Assembly: GCA_951804985.1 (NCBI GenBank)
Contig: OX638135.1
Span: forward strand, 67,530,507-67,594,506
Source of the DNA: Dryomyza anilis
Lineage: Eukaryota > Arthropoda > Insecta > Diptera > Dryomyzidae
DNA length: 64,000 nt
Direction: 5' to 3'
Shown here: positions 44,913 through 57,146 of the stretch, one piece after another
Numbering within the stretch: the stretch's first letter is position 1
How the letters are laid out: every line of letters begins with the position of its first letter
The notes under the pieces: generated by a model
Told to the model about the DNA's origin: nothing
The model's input: only the letters and a program-made list of their open reading frames with translations
Database searches by the model: none
Translations under genes and position numbers: made by a program

Positions 44913-47058
44913 TTGAAAGTGAAAAAAGGCCGAAATACCCTTAAAAAAAAAATTTTGTTGGTCGAAATATCCAAACAACAAAAAAAAAACAAAATACTAA
45001 AATCTAAAAAAAAAAATGTAATTCCAAAAATACCATAAATGGAGTAAACTCCGTATAAGTGGTTAATAATACAAAACGAGAAAAATTAATTAAAATGCCA
45101 AAAACGTAAAAAATTTGGAAAAAAAGAAATCGAAAATAACGCATTAAAATCTTACTACTAGTTTTAAAAAAAAGTTTTAAAATCTTTAAATTAGCCTAAA
45201 ACTAGTTTAAAAGTGGTTTAAAATATAATAAAATAATATAAAAGATATTTATAAAGAAAAAAAAAATAATTGGGTTTAAAAAAAATATATTAAATAAATA
45301 ATTTAGAATCAGTTTGGATAAATATTTGTTAAAATCATTTTTAAATGACAAAAATAATAATTAAAACAATTTAAAAGTAACACACACATATATGTATTTT
45401 TTTTAAATATGTTTTCTAATTTGAATTTATATAAAAAATAATAAATTCTAAAAATATTTTAAACCTACATATATTCAAAATAATGAATCCCCTTTAAAAA
45501 AAATATTACGAAAAAAAAGTTTAGTATAATATATATTTATAAAAATTTAGTGAAAACGTGGTTTTTAAATATATAATATACCAACATTTAGTGATCATCG
45601 CGTATTCACTGTATACATGTGTGATGCTATGTTAATAACATAAGTTTAACAAAGCATGCGGGAAAAATTAATTTTTATTTTAGCATATTTGAAAATTAAA
45701 AATATAATAAGAAGAAAACATATTTAAATAATAAATTAAGATTTAGATTATACATTAAATTGATTTATGTTTAACATTCATGGATAACAAGTGGTTTCAA
45801 AGAAGTTGTGATTGTTGCTAATCTCTTGTGATATAAAAAAACAAAATAATAATGTTGCTAAACCATTATCGCAACATGTTGCGAATGCGTTCCCTCTTTC
45901 GCTTTTAAAATAATTTATAGCGCTCATCAGTACATCAACAACAACAACGTGATTCAACTCTACGAAAGATCTTTCGTCGAGGGAGCACCAATGCGGCGAA
46001 TTCATGCGTACGTAAGTTTGTACTAATTGAAATTTTATAAATGTTCATAAATTAAAGAGCGAAAGTGAAATAAAGGTGACCAATCGTAAAATTTTATTTA
46101 TAAAGAACAAAAAAGATTTGATTAAAGAAATGTTTTATTAACTATTTTTATAAATATTTAATAAAATTAATGTAATTCACCTAAAGTGTTGGGAAAAAAA
46201 AAATTTTATAAATCAAATTTTGTGCTGGCCAGAAAAAAAATAATAAAGAGAAATAATTAAATTTATTTGGTTGCCAACGCAGAAAAATATTAAAGATTTT
46301 AATTATTAAAATTAAAAAAAAAAAAGAAATCTTTATAAATAATTTTGATAGAAAAAATATCACAACCTTATTCAGTTCATAACTAGTTCAACTTTAAAAT
46401 TTTTTTTGTGGCACTTTGAAACCATACCTTTTGTTTTGACTAATTACATAGATATTTATTTTATTTATAAGAAACATTACAATAATTTTGAATACATATT
46501 ATATATATTTTAATTATCATTTTTGGTAATTTTTAATACTCAATTAAGCGTTAAAATTAATTATTTTTTTGTGTAAATTCAGATGAATTACTTTGGGGCA
46601 TGCGATATTTTCTTCATTATCGAAATAAAATTGTCATTACTATGTTAAACTAAATTTTTGAGATTTGTTTGATTTTGAAATTATTGCTTAAAATCTTGTA
46701 GTTAATATGATAGGGATCACTATTTTATACAACAATGGAATTGTTTCAGTGGTCATGGTTGGGAGGGTAAAGGTTGTGCAAATCAACCAAAATATTTTGC
46801 ATGTAGTTTTCTTTCCTTCTGTTCAACTCTTTCCTTTCACAGCATTAAATGGCTGATTTTTCTTTTGCTTTCTCTGTCTCCTTTCATAGATATCGAAGCA
46901 CGCGATTTTAAATTAATTCTGTAGCGCAGTACTCAAAGCGGAAGTGGCGAAACAAGACCCCTACGCCCCGACGAGCCCTAGCCGGAGCCACCGCGTGCAA
47001 CCGTTTCTGCTACTACCAAAAATATCTGCATCTTTTAGATCGTTGTATGCTACATTAT

Positions 47059-47600
47059 ACTGAATTAAGTCTAAATAAAATTTATTTAGACTGCAATGAA
47101 GAAATAATTAAAAATCAAATGTTGATAGCATGGGATCCACGAATAATGTAACGCGACGATAAAATTAAATGAATTGTGGCTGAGTATTTTTGATTCAAAT
47201 AATAACTCTTTTGCCAAGACGTTAATATACCCAAAGAAAATCCCAGCCAAGGTTTATGAAACTTTATTATACTTACACAACTGTTGAAATAGTTTATTTA
47301 TAAAAATATAGAAACATAATAATATAATGGAACGTAATGTAATGGAAATATTATAATTTGTAAAATAACAACTTGAAATTTTATAGAAATTGTTAGCAAT
47401 TTTTTTTATTATATATTTTCTCAGAGTGTATTCTGTGTTTTTTACCCATACAATTTCATATAATATCTATCCAATTCTGCATAATTTTTGTTGTCGTTTC
47501 TTTTTTAGTTTTATTTAATGCAGTATGTTGCAAACAAAAACAAAATCAAATTCAATATCTGCTCACTAGCTGTTGCGAGAATTGGATATATATATATTTT
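47059..47600. repeat. Composite repeat unit 2: X block
   Basis: Starts ACTGAATTAAGTCTAAATAA right after the gypsy target duplication and matches 19587-20165 and 60773-61315. No gene is seen. Confidence 0.85.
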
Positions 47601-47604
47601 AAAA

Positions 47605-47958
47605 TTGGATTTATATTGAAATGTATGACTTTAAATGATACTTAAAAAACACAGTGATGACTGGAATGTTTATTGAAAATTTCAATATTTACTGATAACT
47701 TCAATTTATTTTTTAGAAATTTGTAATTTGGTGCTGAAATATATTAGAAAATATAATAATGGACGAAACGTTGCAGAGTTGTTCAATTAAACATATTTTT
47801 GAATCGACAAATCGAGAGAGGGTATTTGAAATTATGTCAAATGGCAATGTTAACTTTCTTAACATCGAGAGCGCTCACTCACTACACATTAACAGAATAC
47901 AACGTTTGAGAAGTACTAGAATCTCTCTCAAATAGTTAACAGACAGTGATCATTTATG
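47605..47958. repeat. Composite repeat unit 2: start of Y block
   Basis: Matches 25497-25830. Interrupted at 47958 by the RTE element and resumed at about 50970. Confidence 0.85.
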
Positions 47959-47985
47959 TTACTTACTTACTTACTTAAATGGCCT

Positions 47986-48853
47986 TTACAACCGTGGGTC
48001 GGTTTTGGCCGCTGAGATGAAGCCGCGCCAGTCGGATCTGCTTTGCGCGTGCTGACGCCAGTTAGAAATACCAAGCGTTGCCAGGTTGTCCTCAACTTGG
48101 TCTTTCCAACGCAGATTTGGACGCCCTCTTCTACGCTGTTCACCTTCGAGTTTCGAATCAAGCACCTTCTTGGCTGGAGTGTTTTCATCCATTCGTTCGA
48201 CATGACCTAGCCAGCGAAGCCGCTGGATCTTGATGCTCTTGACAATGTCAATGTCGCCGAATAACTCATACAGCTCGTGGTTCATCCTGATTCGATACTC
48301 GCTAGCAAAGCAGATAGGGCCAAAGATTGTACGGAGAATCTTTCTCTCGAACGCCCCCAGTACTCTCTCATCGGTGGAGGCCAGCGTCCATGTTTCTGCA
48401 CCATAAAGTGATGAGTGACTTGTAGAGCGTTATTTTTGTCCGGCGAGTGAGGGCTCTGCTTCTCAATTGCCTAGTGAGCCCAAAGTAGCAACTGTTGGTA
48501 AGAATTATTCTCCGTTTGATCTCCAGGCTGACGTCGTTGTTGCTGTTTACGCTGGATCCCAGATAGACGAAGTCCCTCACAATGACGAACTTGTGGGTGT
48601 CAAAATCAGCTTTTTGTCCAAGACGCACGGACTCTTTTTTCCTTGTTGACACAAGGAACTTCGTCTTGTCCTCGTTCACCGCTAGACCCATTCGACGCGA
48701 CTCTTTCTCCAATCTGGAGAATGCTGCGCTGACTGCTCGTGTGCTCCTGCCAATGATATCAATATCGTCGGCATATGCGAGCAGCATGACACTTTTGTTG
48801 AGGATAGTGCCGCTTTGACGAAGTTCGGCAGCTCGAACTATTTTCTTCATCAA
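47986..48853 (-). pseudogene. RTE ORF2: RT YADD block and C-terminal region
   Basis: Frame 48853-48368 has VMLLAYADDIDIIGRSTRAV, the catalytic YADD box, then KTKFLVSTRKKESVR and FVYLGSSVNSNNDVS. After a break, 48285-47986 has IKIQRLRWLGHVERMDENTP and GEQRRRGRPNLRWKDQVED, the conserved RTE C-terminus. The frames are joined by a shift near 48360-48400. Confidence 0.8.
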
Positions 48854-49981
48854 TAAGTTAAAAAAGTCGCACGATAGGGAGTCACCCTGTCTGAAACCTC
48901 GTTCGGTATGAAATGGCTCGGGTAGGTCTTTTCATATTCTCACTAAGCAACGTGTGTTGCTCAGGGTATCCTGCAAAGCCTTATAAATTTCGCAGGTATA
49001 CCGAACTCAGACATTGCGGCGTGTAATCGTTCCTTTATCGGAGTGTCGAAGGCGGCTTTATAGTCGACTAATAGGTGGTAGGTGTCGATCTGTTTTTCTA
49101 GGGTCTTTTCCTGGATTAGGCGCAATGTGAAAATCTGGTCTATGGTGGACTTTCCAGGTCTGAAGCCGCACTGATAAGGTCCAATCAGTCTGTTGACGAT
49201 GGGCTTCAGTCTTTCACATAATACGCTCGATAGAACCTTGTATGCGATATTGAGTAGGCTGATCCCACGGTAGTTGGCGCAGATGTGGGATCCCCTTTCT
49301 TAAGGATTGGGCAGAGTACACTGAGGTTCCAGTCACTTGGCATGCTTTCATCCGACCATATTCTGCTTACGAGCTCGTGCATGCTCTCTATTAGCTCTTA
49401 GCCTCCGGTCTTAAACAATTCAGCAGGCAGGCCATCAGCACTGCGGCTTTGTTGTTTTTCAGCCGAGCAATGGCTGTTCTGAACTCGTCATGGTCGGGTG
49501 GCGGAATCTCAACGTCGTCATCAAGTACTGGGGTTGCCGGGTTTACTTCTCTATCGGTGGAATTGCGGTCATCATCACCGGTCAGCAGTCTAGAGAAGTG
49601 ATCCATCCATATTTTCAGTGTGCTCTGGATATCTGTCACTAGATTTCCGTTCTCATCTTTACAAGAAGAGGCTCCGGATTTTGAACCTCCGGCTAGGCGT
49701 CTTATTTTCTCGAAAAATGTTCGAGCCTCATTCCTGTCCCCATGCATCTCAATCTCCTCACACTCACGTCTTTCTGCCTCGCTTTTTTTACGCCTGAAAA
49801 GACGTCTCTCTTCCCTCCTCTTCTCTTTATATCGCTCCTTCGCAGCTCGCGTAGCTACTGACTGCAGGGTGGATTTGTACGCAGCGTCTTTCTCTGCAGT
49901 GGCCGCGCGACTCTCTTGGTCATACCACTGATTCCTCAGGGGGCGTTGGAATCCAAGCACCTCTTCGGCAGCCGTACGCAT
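48854..49981 (-). pseudogene. RTE ORF2: linker and N-terminal RT, multiply broken
   Basis: Frame 49981-49391 carries the Arg/Lys/Glu-rich linker (KERYKEKRREERRLFRRKKS) and the start of RT (DEFRTAIARLKNNKAA). Downstream, pieces such as an IKERLHAAMSEFGIPAKF-like stretch and SCDFFNLLMKKI are scattered over frames with stops between 48850 and 49390. Confidence 0.7.
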
Positions 49982-50039
49982 AGAGCAGGAGATATGATTC
50001 CACTGCGCGCTTATATCATCGAGAGGAGGAGTGCTTTGT

Positions 50040-50890
50040 CTAAGCAGGTGTGAGAGTCGAGTGGAAAAAGCTTGCGTTGTCTGTTGTGACGTCTAGCTTT
50101 CTCTGCGTTTGGTTCCGTACGTTCTTCGCAGCGCTTAAGCGTGTGCGGACCTTGGCTGCTACAAGGTAATGATCCGAGTCCATATTGGCACCTCGGATAG
50201 TGCGTACGTCCATCACGCTCGAAGCGTGCCTTCCGTCAATCACAACGTGATCAATTTGATTTCGAGTTTTTTGATCGGGCGACAACCATGTGGCCTTGTG
50301 GATATCGAAATGTTCGAATCTAGTGCTACTAACTACGATGTTTCGTGCTGCGGCGAAGTCGATTAGCCTCGTTCCGTTGTCGGAAGTGTTGGCATGGAGG
50401 CTAAATTTTCCGATTGTGGGACAATAGATGGCTTCTCTGCCCACCTTGGCTTTAAAATCGACTAGCACGATTCTGATATCGTGGCGGGGCAGCGCTCGTA
50501 TGCGTTGTCTAGGCGCTCGTTGAAGCGCTCTTTTGTCTCGTCATCTTTCTCGTTCATCGGAGCGTGTGCACAAATTAGGCTGATGTGGAAATATTTGGCC
50601 TTGATGCGGATTGTTGCCAGCCTTTCGTCCACGGGCGTGAACCTAGAGACAAGGTGGCGGAGTCTCTTGCCGACCACTAATCCACATCCAAATTCGTGTC
50701 TCTCCGCATGGAAGCTGTAGTAGATATCACAGGACGCTTGTTTCGAACAGCCCTGTCCTGTCCATCGCATCTCCTGGATAGCGGTGATGTCAGCCTTATA
50801 TATTTCGAGGACATCTGCCAGCTGGATAGAGGCACCTTCCCTATGAAGGGTCCGGACATGCCAGGTGCATATCCGTAAATCATGGTCCTT
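50040..50890 (-). pseudogene. RTE ORF2: endonuclease domain
   Basis: The minus strand from about 50880 has ICTWHVRTLHREG, ITAIQEMRWTGQG (metal-binding Glu) and FHISLICAHAPMNEKDDETK. The next piece lies in 50468-50040: DNGTRLIDFAAARNIVVSST and HKATWLSPDQKTRNQIDHVV, then RGANMDSDHYLVAAKVRTRL with the SDH box. This is the RTE-type apurinic endonuclease. At least one shift lies near 50462-50470. Confidence 0.8.
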
Positions 50891-50969
50891 AAAACGTTTG
50901 CGTGGGTCGTCATCGTTGTAATCGGTCGTTATCCGAGGCTTCTATAGGCTTTGCATAGGTTTTTTCGTG

Positions 50970-52761
50970 ATTTGTTTTTCAAATTAACGGAGACTGATCA
51001 CTGTCATAGCGAGCTCTGTTACAGCGATCGACAAATGTATATGCCAACATTTTGTGAACGTTAGAAATATTGTGTTTGTATTATTTTTTGCACACAATTT
51101 TAACACATATAAAATTGAACTTAAAATTTCACACCGTGTCATGTCTTTGGAACATATTGGAACATATTTCACGTGATTTTTCCGCACTATTTGTAACAAA
51201 AGTGATTTACGCGACGTGAATTATGTTAATAGTGAGTTTTGGTCATTTCTGCAAAACGAAAATATAATTACAATTGGGTAAAACAAATTTCAATTCCAAA
51301 TACATAAGACTGAGTTTTCCATCTGAAAGTCGCAGAAAATCGAACCGCGAAAAAATCAGATAAAATATATGAAATATTAAAACACTCACTGAAATGTAAT
51401 TTTTTTTGGACCTTTTCCACGTACTTGGCTATATTTTTATTTAAACTAAACTATTTAGGATAAAATTTGACCGAAATTATGAAACTACGTGCACTTTGCG
51501 TCGTTTTTCTCAATACGCTTGGCACTTTGTACTGATATACGAATACAATTAATTGCAACTAACCTTTTCTGAATATATTGAGTAAAGAAGAGTTGCAGCA
51601 AGTAGATATGAACTAGATAAATTGGAACAATACTTCAGCTTCTATGGGTCTTTCGGAATCATCAATTTGGACTCTTCGTATGCTCCTCTAAGAATCTGGT
51701 TCGAACAGGACCATGTAGAAATGGGAATCGAAATTATGAGTGGAAATGATGAATTTGTTGTAGGTAGGTAACAATCAAAAACGTCGAAGGAATGGGTGAA
51801 TTTTTCAGTGAATTCGCTGGCAGAAATGTTGGAACGAAGTCAAACTGATTTGGACAAGGAAAAAAAGACGCAGCAGTTCTTGTTCGTTATAAAATTTATT
51901 CTTAATTCTTACCAATGACACGATCGGAAACCAAGTTAACGAGAATATTTCTTGTTACTTAACATTAAAACTAAAGTTTAAAAGGAAATATAAAATAGAT
52001 AAAATACTGCGAATTCTAACAGCTTTAAGCGCCGCCTGTATTATAAGTTGCGAACAAAAACTTAAGCGTAGACAATATTGAAAAATGTTAACAATTTACG
52101 GAGTACATTACAGACGACGTAACGGAAGTATATGTGATTGCTAATATTATGACAAGTAAAGACATTGATAAACTAATAAAATTATATTATAGAATAAAAT
52201 ATACAAAATAATTGTTTATTACATATTATTATTATATTATATATTATATGTGCAAATCGCAATCATTTTCTCAAAAAAAAAATACAAGTCTAATGACGTG
52301 TCTGGTAGCATACATTGAGGGAAAAAGTAATAATAATAAATAAAAATGTAGTAAATTTAAATACTTTTTGGCTCCCTTTTTATTTTAACTTAATACTTTT
52401 TATTTAAACTTGGAGTAAATTAATTTTATTTTAACTTGAAGTAAATATTTTTTTTAATTTTATTAGACAGATAATAAATTTCTGTTAAAATTATTTGTAT
52501 AATAATAATATTTTTCAAATGCGCAAGTAAGAAAATTCAATACTTTTTATTTACTTTCAAATTAAATGTCGCGTAATATTTTTTTTGTATGAAATATAAC
52601 CTTTTGTAATAAGTATGTAAATAAATTTTATAGAATTTTTTTTTTTACTTTTTTACGTCACTTTTTTCGTTGTGCATCACGTAGTGTCTCATTTCCAGTA
52701 TCACTTTGTCTTAAAAAAAAAAATTGTCACAATAGTTGAGCGGCACTGAAATCAGTTCAGC
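50970..52761. repeat. Composite repeat unit 2: remainder of Y block
   Basis: Continues homology with 25870-27465. No coding sequence. It contains CACAATTTTAACACATATAA at about 51090, the SINE-free version of the site occupied at 18 kb. Confidence 0.85.
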
Positions 52762-52766
52762 GATCC
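52762..52766. repeat. Left 5-bp target duplication (GATCC) of copia element
   Basis: GATCC here and at 56997-57001 flank the copia element. Confidence 0.7.
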
Positions 52767-53257
52767 TATTGAAAATAACTTGTCCTAGATCATAACTTGA
52801 AAATATGCTACATATATATATATATGATATTTGTGTTCTAGCCGCGGTAGCTCAGTGGTTAGTGCGTTGGACTGCGAGCAGAAAGGTCCCCGGTTCAAGC
52901 CTGGACTGGGGCTAATAACAACTTTTCATAGAAACATTTTTCTATACCGCGTTACCTCTCGGCAGTAAATGGCAAACCTACGAGAGTAAAACATTGCCTA
53001 TGAAAAGCTCTCAATCGCCGTTCGGATTCGGCAATAAACTGTAGGTCCCACCACTTTGAGTACAAATGTAACACGCACAGCTCAAAATGGTGAGACAGCT
53101 CGGCCGAAGTTCTATACAGAACTGTAGCGCCAAACTATTATTTATTATTAGTTTTCTCATTTGTTAACTACAGAAAATTTTTAATAAAATTTTTACTTTT
53201 AGCTTTTGAACATTCTTTAAACTAGTTGTGTTTTATTTGCATTTTAATTTTTCAAGA
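52767..53257 (+). repeat. copia 5' LTR interrupted by a SINE
   Basis: Begins TATTGAAAATAACTTGTCCT and ends TTTTTCAAGA before the primer site. Without the SINE it is ~180 bp, equal to the 3' LTR at 56817-56996. Confidence 0.8.
52841..53148 (+). mobile_element. tRNA-derived SINE, full-length copy (plus)
   Basis: GCCGCGGTAGCTCAGTGGTT holds the A box, GGTTCAAGCC the B box, followed by a ~230-bp body and an ATT-rich end. It is absent from the 3' LTR of the same copia element, so it inserted afterwards. The tRNA-like head is about 72 nt; its anticodon arm does not pair cleanly, so it is not a tRNA gene and the parent isoacceptor is left open. Confidence 0.88.
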
Positions 53258-53271
53258 GGTTATGGGCCCAG
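53258..53271 (+). promoter_or_regulatory. copia primer-binding site
   Basis: GGTTATGGGCCCAG directly after the LTR equals the copia-type site, complementary to an internal part of initiator tRNA-Met. Confidence 0.85.
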
Positions 53272-53341
53272 ACATACTGGAGTAAGCTGTTTGAAATCAA
53301 TTATTATAACCGCGAACAAAATTTTGTGAAAATATACAACG

Positions 53342-54130
53342 ATGGATTTTGAGACCAAAATTGATAAATTGCAGAACGAGAGTCAATGGCCGACGTGGAA
53401 GTTTCAGATTAAGGTAACGCTGATTGCTGCAGAAGTTTACGACGTTGTAACTGGAATTGTGGTACGTCCTACAGATGTTGCTCAATTAAAAGAATGGAGA
53501 CGCAGCGACGCAAAAGCTCAGAAGATCATTGGTACTTACTACGGTTGGTGTATCGCAAATTATGCATATTCAAAACTGTGAGTCTGCAGAGGATATGTGG
53601 ACGAAGTTACATTCCGTTTTCGACAAGAAGAATGAAACCAGTCTGCTGGTGTTGCACCAGAAGTTCTTTTCATTTACTAAGGAAGCTAATGAGAATATGG
53701 TGACATTTATTGCTCGTGTCGAAGAACTTGTGCAGAGGCTAAGGTCACTTAAAGATACAATTTCAGATGAAATGGTAATCACTAAGATTATAATCTCACT
53801 TCCATCTGAACATGCAGCGTTTAGTAGTGCATGGGAGTCTGCTGCTAAAAGTGATCTAACATTGGAAAATTTGCGATCTCGACTTATGATGAAGAAGATC
53901 GACTGGCGGTGCGTGGTGTAATTGAACCTGTGGAAGCTTTACTGGCGAAAAAGGTTGCGGCACGGCAGAATGTCGTTGATGCAAAGAAGAAGCTGAAGTC
54001 AAAAAAGGACAGCTGTTATAGTTGCGGCGGCATGCGACACTGGAAGCGAAACTGTCCAAGAGGTAAAATGTTATCCGACGAGAAAAGTGGCCAAGCATTT
54101 ACTTGCGATGTGGTCAAAATGGTGATGACA
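53342..54130 (+). pseudogene. copia Gag pseudogene
   Basis: It starts MDFETKIDKLQNESQWPTWK at 53342, the usual copia Gag opening (W..WK). A shift near 53560 leads to 53529-53921, with EDMWTKLHSVFDKKNETSLL and SLKDTISDEMVITKIIISLP, the copia Gag (UBN2) helices. Another shift near 53910 leads to the zinc knuckle CYSCGGMRHWKRNC (CX2CX4HX4C) at about 54013-54054. Two shifts break it. Confidence 0.82.
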
Positions 54131-55516
54131 AAGGATAGCTGGTTGTTAGATTCCGGCGCAAGTCATCACATGAAAAATCGGCGGGAGTGGTTCAGGAACT
54201 TTAAAACTAAATCAATGCCAATTAAAATCGCAAGAAGTGTCATGATGGGAGTTGGCACGGGAACTATTGATGTCCGTTTTTCTGATGGCGATAACTGGTA
54301 TGACGGACACTTGCTGAGCGTCGTGTATGTTCCAGAGCTGGAAATCAATTTGTTTTCACAAAACCATGCTTTAGATCAAGAACTAAAGATCGAAGGAACT
54401 AATGAAGCAGTCATTCTGAAAAGAATTGATGATGGAGCTGCGATTTTAGTTGGAACACGATGTGGTAATTTGACCGTAATGGCGATCGAGGTGAATACAG
54501 GGCAAATGGACGTGCATTTTGCGGCTAAGCAGATTACACTTAAAATCTGGCATGAGCGGTTTGGCCATCAGAATTTGACCCAAGTAAGACATTTTTTTGA
54601 AAAGAAACGAAGTATTATTTATCGACGAAGAGTTTACATGCGATGCATGTATATACGGAAAACATTATCGAAGCAGTTTTCCTACACGTTTGGACCGATC
54701 TACCAAGTGTGGTTAAATAATCCATGCTGATGTGTGCGGACCAATGCAGGAGGCATCAATCGGAGGTTCCTGGTATTTCTTGCTGTTGAAAGATGACTTT
54801 TCTCACTATCGATTCATATACTGTATGAAACAAAAATCTGAGGTTTTTGGACGAATTAAAGCGTTTCTCAAGTTGGTGAAGAATTCATACGGTCATACGA
54901 TTTCTATATTGCGGCCAGATAATTGAACTGAGTTCATCAATTCTGATATCAAAAAGTTGCTGGAGCGTGAGGGTATTCGACATCAGAAGACAGTACCGTA
55001 CACTCTGGAGCAGAATGGTTCGGTAGAGCGAGAGATGAGAGCGATAGTAGAATCGGCGAGAACTATGATTCATGCTCGCAGCATGGAATTAAAGTTCTGG
55101 TCTGAAGCGGGGTCTAATGCAGTTTTCGTAATAAATCGCACGGGAACCAGTACTGTTGTATAAGACACCGTATGATTTGTGGTGCGGTAAAAGTCAACCA
55201 TATGCAACCATTTGGCATAGAAGTATTTTTCCACATACCCAAAGAAAAGCGGCAGAAGCTAGATCGGAAGGTGGAGAGGTGTTTTTTCGTTGGTTATGAC
55301 GAAAATGTAAAAGGTTTTCGTGTATGGAATCCAGTGACAAATAAAATTCTGATTTCCCGTGATGTGAAGTTTAATGAAGACAAGGTAGAAAAAACTACTA
55401 TGCGTATTCATAAATCAACCACAACTGCAAATGAGGAGGCTGACAAGGAGCCGGAGCCCGTCATAATAAGCGATGATGAGGATTTCCAGGACGCAAATGG
55501 TTCACCTACAGAGTAG
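54131..55516 (+). pseudogene. copia protease and integrase
   Basis: Protease: DSWLLDSGASHHMKN at about 54136. Pre-integrase: LKIWHERFGHQNLTQVRHFF near 54540. Integrase begins after a shift near 54625-54730 (MCGPMQEASIGGSWYFLLLK with the catalytic KDDF). The second catalytic motif is cut by TGA 54924-54926, where RPDN is followed by the stop instead of Gly. The Glu-containing LEQNGSVEREMRAIVESART is intact at about 55000. Another shift occurs near 55160. The C-terminal domain (55172-55516) has RKVERCFFVGYDENVKGFRV. Confidence 0.83.
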
Positions 55517-56715
55517 GTTGTGCGACTTGGATGAAAATAATATCATCAAGAGGCGATTGCGGAACAATCGAGAAATTAATAGTCAGTCTGTGGCATTGCT
55601 GAGTTTGATAGATACCGAAGAACCGCATACGTATGAGCAAGCAATAACAGAAGAGAACAAAGATCACTGGATTGCAGCAATGCGTGACGAGTTGGACTCG
55701 TTGCAGCGAACAACACTTGGAAGCTGGTAAAGGCACCGTTGGGTAAAAAAATTGTTGATAACAAGTGGGTGTACAAGAGAAAACATCTGGCTGATGGATC
55801 TATAGAAAGGTACAAAGCGAGACTGGTCGCAAGAGGTTTTACTCAGGTGAAATTCTTCAATGCTGAATGTTTTCTGGGTTTAGAGCTGACGAAATTGGAT
55901 GATGGGTCGATTCATTTGCATCAACAAAGATATGCCAAACAGATTTTGCTACGTTCCAGAATGCAAGAATGTAACAGAGTGTCGACGCCTATGGATGCAA
56001 ATCAAGTATTGGAAAGTTTTGACGATTCGCAGAAGAGCAGTTTTCCATATCGCGAAGCAGTCGGAAGTCTGATGTATCTTGCAGTAGGTACACGTCCGGA
56101 CATTAGTTATGCAGTGGGAATCGTAAGTCGGTTTCTTGAAAACTAACACAAGCTCATGTGTCTGCTGTAAAACGGATTTTTAAGTACATTAAGTCAACTG
56201 CTAATCATGGAATTTGATTTGAAGGTAATAGGTCCTATAAGCTTATCGGTTATAGTGATGCTGACTATGAGGGTGATAAGCAGACAAGACGGTCAATTTC
56301 TGGTGATGTGCTTCTCTTTGGATCAGGTTTAATCAGTTGGTGTTCTGAGAGACAAAAATCAATTTCTTTGTCAACTACAGAATCGAAATACATCGCAGCA
56401 TCAGGAGCAATTAAGGAACTGATTTGGTTGCAACATCTTCTTAAAGAACTAACAGAGCAACCAATTTTAATGGATTTTTTAATGGATAATCAAAGTGCAA
56501 TACGGATAGTAAAAAATCCGGAGTTTCATAAACGCACGAAGCATATTGATGTGCGTTACCATTTCATACGAGAGAAATTTGAAGAGAACTGTTTTGAACT
56601 TAATTACGTTTCGAGCGAAGAACAGTTGGCAGATATATTTACAAAAGCTTTGCCAAGATGTCGTTTTCAAAAACTTCGTAAATTATTAAATATTATTAGC
56701 GAAGACCAAACTTAG
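55517..56715 (+). pseudogene. copia RT (core deleted) and RNase H
   Basis: RT opens with SLIDTEEPHTYEQAITEENK, HWIAAMRDELDSLQ and, after a shift near 55730, DNKWVYKRKHLADGSIERYK and ARLVARGFTQV. At about 55850 it jumps to FLGLELTKLDDGSIHLHQQR. The whole catalytic palm with the YVDD box is missing. The thumb and connection follow to 56146. RNase H (56308-56715) retains [40 protein letters not shown] and [13 protein letters not shown], ending [14 protein letters not shown]. Confidence 0.85.
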
Positions 56716-56805
56716 TTTATAACTATTTAATTGTTTGATGTAATTGTTTGATTTGTTATTTATATTATTACAACTATTTTCGGGTAACCTAAACAAGTAG
56801 TGGGA

Positions 56806-56816
56806 GTATTGAAAAT
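56806..56816 (+). promoter_or_regulatory. copia polypurine tract
   Basis: A purine-rich AGTAGTGGGAG lies immediately upstream of the 3' LTR. Confidence 0.65.
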
Positions 56817-56996
56817 AACTTGTCCTAGATCATACCTTGAAAATATGCTACATATATAATCAAATGATATTTGTGTTTCTAGTTTTCTCATTTGTTAACT
56901 ACAGAAAATGTTTCAATAAAATTTTTACTTTTAGCTTTTGAACAATCTTTAAACTAGTCTGTGTTTTATTTACATTAGCGCTTCAATTTTTCAGGA
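56817..56996 (+). repeat. copia 3' LTR (180 bp)
   Basis: Matches the 5' LTR without the SINE, with a few substitutions and an 8-bp ATTAGCGC-type insertion near the 3' end. Followed by GATCC. Confidence 0.85.
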
Positions 56997-57004
56997 GATC
57001 CGAA

Positions 57005-57146
57005 CTGAATATTGTCGCTCAAACTTGTTTGAGCAATCAACAATCGCTCAACCATCTTCGCTAAAACTCATTTGAGCGATCAAAAATCGTTCAACCCTCT
57101 TCGCTCAAGCTCATTTGAGCGATCAACAATAGCTCAACCCCCTTCG
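57005..57146. repeat. Palindromic minisatellite, short array
   Basis: About three units of the same GCTCAAACTCATTTGAGCGATC repeat as 27466-27835. Confidence 0.88.

Larger units (their letters stand above)
43482..47054 (+). repeat. Giant LTR 3 (3' LTR)
   Basis: It runs from TGTAATGGCGCTGGTAGAGG to GTTGTATGCTACA, 3573 bp. It lacks the hAT-like insertion but has private patches at about 44303-44645 and 44724-44912. Its last 1.26 kb is duplicated at 59499-60768. TTAT follows at 47055-47058. Confidence 0.87.
47959..50969 (-). mobile_element. RTE-type non-LTR retrotransposon, decayed
   Basis: About 3 kb on the minus strand with a single ORF2-like coding unit (endonuclease then RT, no RNase H). 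It ends in a tetranucleotide tail (TTAC on plus, 47959-47977), as is typical for RTE elements. Compared with the uninterrupted Y block, about 40 bp of target is lost at the insertion. Several frameshifts and stops inactivate it. A second copy is at 61665-64000. Confidence 0.85.
52767..56996 (+). mobile_element. Ty1/copia element, complete outline but damaged
   Basis: LTR (52767-53257, with SINE), primer site (53258), gag, protease, integrase, RT remnant, RNase H, polypurine tract (to 56816) and LTR (56817-56996). It is 4230 bp long, and protease-integrase-RT-RNase H is the copia order. Three or more shifts, a stop in integrase and an RT-core deletion make it defective. Confidence 0.88.

Noticed and set aside
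48467..48818. Plus-strand frames (48467-48649, 48582-48818, 49620-49931) and their copies near 62-63.6 kb
   Set aside because: Antisense shadows of the RTE RT and linker on the minus strand.
52841..52912. Functional tRNA gene at the SINE head
   Set aside because: A and B boxes are present, but the anticodon stem does not pair properly and a ~230-bp SINE body follows; two other copies share the layout.
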